Positions 58,085 through 64,000 of a stretch of DNA of 64,000 nt are shown here, in pieces (the stretch's first letter is position 1; every line of letters begins with the position of its first letter). This DNA is from Rhodocollybia butyracea (Eukaryota; Basidiomycota; Agaricomycetes; Agaricales; Omphalotaceae): assembly GCA_015501585.1 (NCBI GenBank), contig JADNRY010000016.1:372001-436000 (forward strand). Direction: 5' to 3'. The notes under the pieces are model-generated. The model was given only the letters and a program-made list of their open reading frames with translations, did no database searches and had not been told where the DNA came from. Made by a program: the position numbers and the translations under genes.

Positions 58085-58441
58085 ACTGGTCACAAGGAAG
58101 CAAATTTCTTGCCACACAAATAACTTTATAAAATTTCAGTCAACGCAACGCGGTTACAATGAGGCAAAAGTCAACAGGGTACACGAGTACTATACTGTAA
58201 GTCCGCCAAATTTCGAAACGCCCATTATCCCAAGCTTTCCGAACTCAAGGGGACTTGTTCTCTCTGCCAGAGTTTTGCCCAAAAACCAGCGAATTGCAGG
58301 GGGATGAGAGACTGGAAGAGCACAGAAAAGATGAAAAAGTTTCAACCGTCGTCTCGCCTCTGGTGAAGAAAATAAAAACGGTGATCTCCGTATTTATATG
58401 TTGCTGACTCAGCTACTTACTCTTCCGTTTACTTCCTTCAA
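58085..58441. promoter_or_regulatory. Divergent promoter, DinB-like gene and succinyl-CoA ligase
   Basis: 357 bases separate the two start codons. A TATTTATATG box lies near 58390-58400, about 45-50 bases before the plus-strand ATG at 58442. No shared operator recognised. Confidence 0.45.
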
Positions 58442-60144
58442 ATGCTTTCATCTCTCAGGAAAGCGGGCTCATTGGCTCGTGTATGCTCTCCGCAAAAAAT
58501 CTCTTGAATTTCGCTAACTGTCGACTAGGCTGCATCTGCAGGTCAGAAGCGTTTTCTTTCCATTCATGAATACCAATCCGTCAAACTTCTCAATTCGGTC
58601 AGCCAGCGTCGAACTTCGATTTTTTCTCTATTAATTTCTTGCTCAGTATGGAATTCCGACACCAAAAAGCATAGCTGCAACAACTCCCAAGGAAGCGTAC
58701 GATGTAGCAAAGAGCTTTGGTGCAATTCTTTCGGACAAGTATTTCCTGCCAGCCTGACAACTTTTCAGGTCACAATCGACTTGTTATCAAGGCTCAGGTT
58801 CTTGCTGGCGGACGTGGAAAGGGAAAATTTGACTCTGGTCTACAGGGCGGCGTGCATATGGTTGAGAGGTTCGTAGCTAATCACTCAAGCTAACAATAAC
58901 ATCTTTGACGCGCTCACAGCCCAGAACAAGCTCAAGAATACGCAGAGAAAATGCTTGGGTCAAAACTTATAACGAAGCAGACTGGTGCTGGCGGACGTAT
59001 CTGTAACGCTGTTAGTCAACTTACACTCTATGAAACACCACTGAATTTTTTGCCAGGTCATGTTAGCAGAACGTCGCGACCCGGCTCACGAATACTACGT
59101 GGCTGTCCTCAATGATCGTGTCTCTCAGGGTGTTGTTCTCGTTGCCTCGTCTCAAGGTGGGATGAACATCGAAGAAGTTGCAGCCAAAGATCCTTCTGCC
59201 ATTATCACGACGCCCATCAACTTTGCGACTGGTCTCACTAAACCAGAAGCCCATTCCGTCGCTACTAAACTCGGCTTAAAGGGGGCTGCTGCAGATGAGG
59301 CCGCAGGTATATTTGTCAACCTTTACAACATATTCAAGGACAAGGACGCCACCCAGATCGAGATCAACCCCATGGCTGAGACGACTGATGGAAAAGTACT
59401 ATGGTAAATTAACCCTCAACTCCTTCCTCAATGTCAACTTATGCCTTTTCGCTAGTATGGATGCCAAGTTCGGGTTCGACGACAATGCTGAATTCCGTCA
59501 AAAGGCTGTCTTTTCCCTCCGTGATATCTCACAGGAAGAGGTATCCGAAGTCGAGGCTCAAAAGGCAAATCTCAACTTTATCAAGCTTGATGGAAGCATT
59601 GGATGTCTCGTCAATGGTGCTGGTCTGGCAATGGCTACCATGGACGTGCTGTCTTTGCATGGTGGTAACCCCGCAAACTTCCTTGACGTTGGAGGGCAAG
59701 TGCATTTTGATCTTTCTGTCTATCTATATTTACATCGTGTGGTGCAGAGGTGCTACTCCAGAAACAGTGAAAAAGGCGTTTGAGATCTTGCTCGCTGACC
59801 CCAAAGTCAAGAGCATTTTTATCAACATCTTTGGAGGTACGTTTGTACTAGGGTTATAAGTAATATATTCTCACTACTTGCGTAGGTATCATGCGTTGCG
59901 ACTACATCGCCGAAGGTGTAATCAAAGCAACGAAAGAGCTCGACCTCAAGATCCCCTTGGTCGTCAGATTGAAGGGTACAAAGGAGGTTGAGGCCAAACA
60001 GTATGTATCTCTATTATGTGCCTCTTCATTGGCGGTCCTGACTCTTTCTCTCTTCGCAGAATGATCAAAGATTCGGGATTGAAGATTGTCGCCTTTGATA
60101 GTTTAGATGAGGCTGCCCAATCTGCTGTTCAGCTTGCTGCATAG
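58442..60144 (+). CDS. LSC2: Succinyl-CoA ligase beta subunit, mitochondrial
   Basis: Ten exons encode about 415 residues: 58442-58480, 58529-58597, 58647-58719, 58769-58868, 58920-59010, 59057-59403, 59456-59695, 59748-59836, 59886-60000 and 60060-60144. It forms succinate and ATP or GTP from succinyl-CoA in the TCA cycle, with an alpha subunit not in this window. The N-terminus is Arg/Ser/Ala-rich (presequence), then [28 protein letters not shown] (ATP-grasp), [47 protein letters not shown] and FINIFGGIMRCD. The intron 59696-59747 has a GC donor (GCAAGT); only this choice preserves LDVGGGA. Exon phases agree throughout. Confidence 0.95.
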
Positions 60145-60371
60145 ATTTACCATACCATATTGCTTGTCTTAATCGTTAACTTTATTATCGTTTCCCTTTT
60201 CCGTTCGATGGATACTGAGAGGAATGTTCAATTTCATGGTATAGACAACAAATGTTCGACCATATGAAAACATGCGAAGAAAGTATGAACATGAAGAAAA
60301 ATAAGAAAACAGCAGTATGCATTGCAAAGAAAAAGTTAAGACCAATGAAAATTGAACTAGAACTATGTAGT

Positions 60372-63300
60372 TTACCAGGATGGTCGTGTCCCGGCAAAGG
60401 AACCTGTAGGAGCATAGGGAGAAGGGTGATGTTGATGATGAGGTAAAGGACCGTCATTGCGTCCAGGAGTTCCCCCGCCTCGTCCTGCATGCATAGGCAT
60501 CAGTGCAGGACTTCCGGGATACATAGGTATAGCAGGACCAGCGGCAGGACTCATCATTGACACAGTCCGGCCACGGTTCGGAGTCCCGTTTTGCTGGGGA
60601 TGAGGCATGTTGGGTGGAGGCATAGCATACATGTGTTGCGGAGCACCCGGTGAAGGGTGGTGATAGGGAAAAGGCGAAGGGGTCGGGTACGTTGGAGCCA
60701 TTTGCCTCAACATCGGTGAGTTCTGTGCACTCTGCGTGGGCACTATAGGAGGCATCCACACGGGACTGTAGAAGGGCGTGTGTCCGTTGACTGGCATTCG
60801 GTTGGGCATTGGATTTGGATGGGAGTACATTCCACCGGGTGCTGGTGAATGACTCATCATTGGTGAAGGATGATAAGAGTACGGCGGCCTGACGTTCTGA
60901 TTTGGCGGTTGGACTGAAGGAGGATGAGAACTGTACGCTGTTGGCGTGGGCCGGGCAACTGGCGCAGTCGTTGATGGCGGTGAAATGGTAGGTCGATGTG
61001 AACCAATGCTAGAAGAAGATGGAACTCGCTGGAAGGCTCGGGTTACTTCGTGCAGAGACATCCTAGAGGGTGCAAGCGTCGTTGGCGGAGGTGTTTCACC
61101 ATCTTCAGATTTGACATCTTGCATAGTGAAAGGCACGGAAGGCAGGTCGTCAGTTATTCCATCCAGCGAGTTTACAGAATGCAATCCGGGCTGATTGGAA
61201 GTCTGTGACCATACAGCTTTAAGATGCTCTGGATCTGGTGCTCGGACCGGAGACTCTTTTACTGTTATCCCAAGCGACGATCTAGCCCACGGTGAAGTGT
61301 GATGTGCTGGAGGTGTAAGAGGAACTCGATCCGTCTGGTACATGTCAATGTTAGCATTCTCGGTGTAAAAATGTAGCCCAAAAACGTACCGAATCTTCCG
61401 AGCTTTTACTTTCCGCCTTCCCATTGCTGTGAATCAAGGCCGGTAAACCATATTGTGATGACGAAGGAGAGGATTTGACAGGTGAAGGCTTTACAGAGGA
61501 CGATGATAGCTGAGGAGTAGACGTGGCAGGAAGTAAATCTTGACCAGATGGAATAGTCTGAGCGTCCTCCGCAATTGCCTTCGACGGTATTTCTAGCTCA
61601 CTGGTAGCAAAAAAGCTCACAGAAGGCTTCGACCCTGACTCTGCATTGACGACGGCGCTTCGATAGAAAGCGACCCCTGAACCAGCGGGCATTTTTGGCT
61701 GAGTCCTCGGACGTAATCGAGCCAGAGATATGTCTTCACTCTCGGTTAATGTTTCCTCGTATTTTGTCTTCGGGGTTTGTGTTAGAGATACTAGCGCTGG
61801 CTCTGCTTCTGGAGGAGGTGATTTGCTCGTGGTGTCTAGCTCAGGTTCTGTCCCCTTCTGCAGTACAGGCTTTCGCCACGTCGAGGCGCCATCAGCAGCA
61901 GTTGGTCTACCAAAAGCACCTGCGGACAACTGTCGGGTTGGTGCTGAGGGAATATTCACTTTAAGAACACTCTTTGGTAACGAAACTGGATACTTCAACT
62001 TTCCCTTGTGCCCACCGTATGAGTACGCTTTCCTAAATAACACATCGTTCAACGAGAGCTCGCGCCGTGACATGCCCTCTACAGGAGGAGTAAATGATAG
62101 TATATCCCATCGCAGAGGCTGATATCTGTTGAATTGACCCAGTTGTTTGCGAGATATCGGATCTCTAACAGAGGAAGATGAAGTTTTCGGTAAATTGACT
62201 GAGAAAGCGTTCCATGCAGGTTTCGGAGATTTAGGTGGCTCTGCGCGTGTCATCGCAAATACCTCTGTTGGTTGGGGTTCTCTGAGGGCGGGAGGTACCC
62301 ATCGATGAGGGCCAGATTTCAGTGAGGGTGACACAAAAGGCCGTTTCGGTGATTCGGTCGAGGAAGGTGGCTTGTGGTCGTTTTCATGCATCACGTCCAG
62401 AACACCCTTGATACGAGACATGGCATCATCAAGAGCAGACATTGTTGCCTCTTTGTACTGGGTTCGTTTTGTTGCCGCCGGTGATGTTGGTATCGAAGTC
62501 GAAAGAACAGGAGGTGCAGTCGTACCTTCGAGCGATGTCTTTTTCGGGGACGGGGCAACTGTCGATTCAGTGTTCGGCTGAGATGCAGCTTGAGCTTTCC
62601 TCCAGGGTCCAGAGTCAACGGCTGTCGATGATGGCGATTCCTCGAAAAAGTCACTTGCTACTGGCCTTTGTGACTTTGCAGGAGCCGTCTCTTCCTTTTC
62701 TGAAGCCTTTGACTCTTCTTCTTCCTCAACTTGATCCGGAATCCCAATAAACTTTGCCAAATCAGAATAATCTACAACCTCAAGGTCGGCAAATGATTCC
62801 ACTTGGTCTAAGGCCGACGGGGGAGGGGTAGCAAAGGACATTGTGCGTGGGCGTTCTGGAGGTGGCAGTTGTGATTGTGGCGCTGACTGTTGCTGTTGCA
62901 CTGGGGTGTGAGGAGCCTGCGGTTTAGTTCTCCACGACTCGGTTGTCATTGAAGGAGTAGAAGGGGTGGGAGGAGCAAATGAGGATTGTTTGCGAGGGAA
63001 AGGGGGCCGGGGAGCATCTTGTGCAGGCGGTAACGCTGATGATACTCTTACAGATGAAAGTTTACGAAGAGGTGGTTTTCCAAACGAGACACCATGTGCT
63101 ACTTCAGCAGAGGTGATTGCTTCCTGGATGATGGCAGTTACCTTCATGAAACCTGTAAGCAAAATAGGTGACCAACGAGTGGACATTCATACCTGAGATT
63201 CCTCTACTGGCGGTGGCTTCGGCTTTACTTCCTCCTCTTGTACGCTCGCCACTTCCTTCTCCGCCTTTTCAGCTTCCAGACGCGCTTCAAGTTCTGCAGC

Positions 63301-64000
63301 CTTCCGCCTTGCCCTCTCTTTTTCCTTCTCCCTCTCCTCCTCCTCCTGCTGACGCCGCTGCTTAGCTCTCGCTGCAGCGCTCTGCATCAAATCCTTCTTC
63401 ACATCTTCCAGTGCTGAACCCGAAAGTTGTGGCGTCGGCTCGATAGTGGGAACAACAGGAGATGTTGTCACTGCTATGGTGTGTGATAAAACAGGAGACT
63501 GAGAGGGATACCGTCCAGTTGTTGACGAATACCGAGATTCCCGCGAAGATTGTCTCTTCTCGAACGTGGGACTGGGAGGGTGGGCTAAATGCGGTGGTAT
63601 TTGCCGCCCACCGTCTTTGAAACTCGGATTGCGATTTAGTGCATGATGAGGAATTGCCGGCGGGCCCATATTCGATAAGCGTCTACCACGAAGATGGTCT
63701 GGCGGAGGATCTGATGTCGGTAGTGGACCTGGACCCATACGCGGACTACGAAGTGGCGTTTGCGACGGACCATCTCTCCGCGGACCTTCCCGCTCTCTTT
63801 GCTTCTCATTCGCACCACTATACCCTCTCCCACGTTGTAAGCTTTCTCCAGGGGCAAGCGCAGGCGCAGGCTTCTGCAACAACTGAACGTTATTACCACT
63901 CCCGTAAAATGGAGCAGAAGGAGGATTACGAACGAATCGCGAGTCCGGGGTTTGAGTAGCATTGGATCGGTTGTAGGGTTCTAATCTGTTTGAACGTTCA
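60372..64000 (-). CDS. Large Pro/Ser-rich disordered protein (5' part beyond the window)
   Basis: Three exons are visible on minus: from the right edge to 63193, 63141-61390, and 61334-60372, giving at least 1,170 residues. The frame is open through base 64000, so the start lies outside. Visible regions in order: basic/Pro-rich start, a Lys/Glu/Arg coiled coil (RQQEEEEREKEKERARRK, about 63280-63370), a long Ser/Thr/Pro-rich centre with one conserved-looking patch (RWDILSFTPPVEGMSRREL and RKAYSYGGHKGKLKYPVSLPKSVLKV), and a Pro/His/Met/Gln-rich C-terminus ending GTRPSW. The first acceptor was placed at 63142 because the earlier AG leads to a stop. I do not recognise the family; mRNA-binding scaffolds often look like this, but that is only a guess. 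Confidence 0.65.

Overview
The window looks like nuclear DNA of a basidiomycete fungus, most likely a mushroom-forming Agaricomycete. Nearly every confident gene is cut by many short introns (about 46-70 nt) with GT-AG ends and CTAAC-like branch points. Gene content agrees: a Rua1-type zinc-binding regulator, an RPD3-class deacetylase, a multi-exon pyruvate decarboxylase, a BCS1-like AAA protein and a tandem family of F-box-like proteins of about 500 residues. Exon structures below were worked out by hand from reading frame, splice signals and family conservation.

Layout. 1-5.4 kb: 3' part of a Gln/Ser-rich disordered protein, a BTG/Tob-domain protein, and a small secreted protein. 5.4-7.3 kb: gene-poor, with two decayed copies of a Cys-containing exon. 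7.3-9.7 kb (minus): mitochondrial-type TypA/BipA GTPase with one apparent frameshift. 9.7-16.5 kb: a four-copy family I do not recognise (N-terminal domain, Gly-rich linker, C-terminal part). One copy looks intact, the others are truncated, stopped or frameshifted; three of the four have the same promoter block upstream and one has a Copia gag-LTR remnant joined into it. 18.2-23.3 kb: RPD3-like histone deacetylase (plus) converging on a Rua1-like regulator (minus). 25.4-41.3 kb: four F-box-like paralogues, all minus. Two are intact, one carries two single-base deletions, and one is split by a 1.65 kb terminal-inverted-repeat element. This zone also holds a pseudogene copy of the BCS1 3' end and a 3 kb tract with about 14 similar hairpins.

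42.3-64 kb is compact housekeeping sequence: BCS1-like AAA ATPase (minus), pyruvate decarboxylase (minus), APC1 subunit of the anaphase-promoting complex (minus), DinB-like protein (minus), succinyl-CoA ligase beta subunit (plus, divergent from the DinB-like gene), and a large Pro/Ser-rich disordered protein running off the right edge (minus).

The window therefore alternates between conserved genes of mitochondrial metabolism, cell cycle and chromatin, and fast-changing tracts of tandem duplication, segmental duplication and transposon debris. Three otherwise good genes carry apparent single-base frameshifts at homopolymer runs, which raises the possibility of consensus errors. The least explained features are the hairpin tract at 34.4-37.6 kb and the unrecognised four-copy family.
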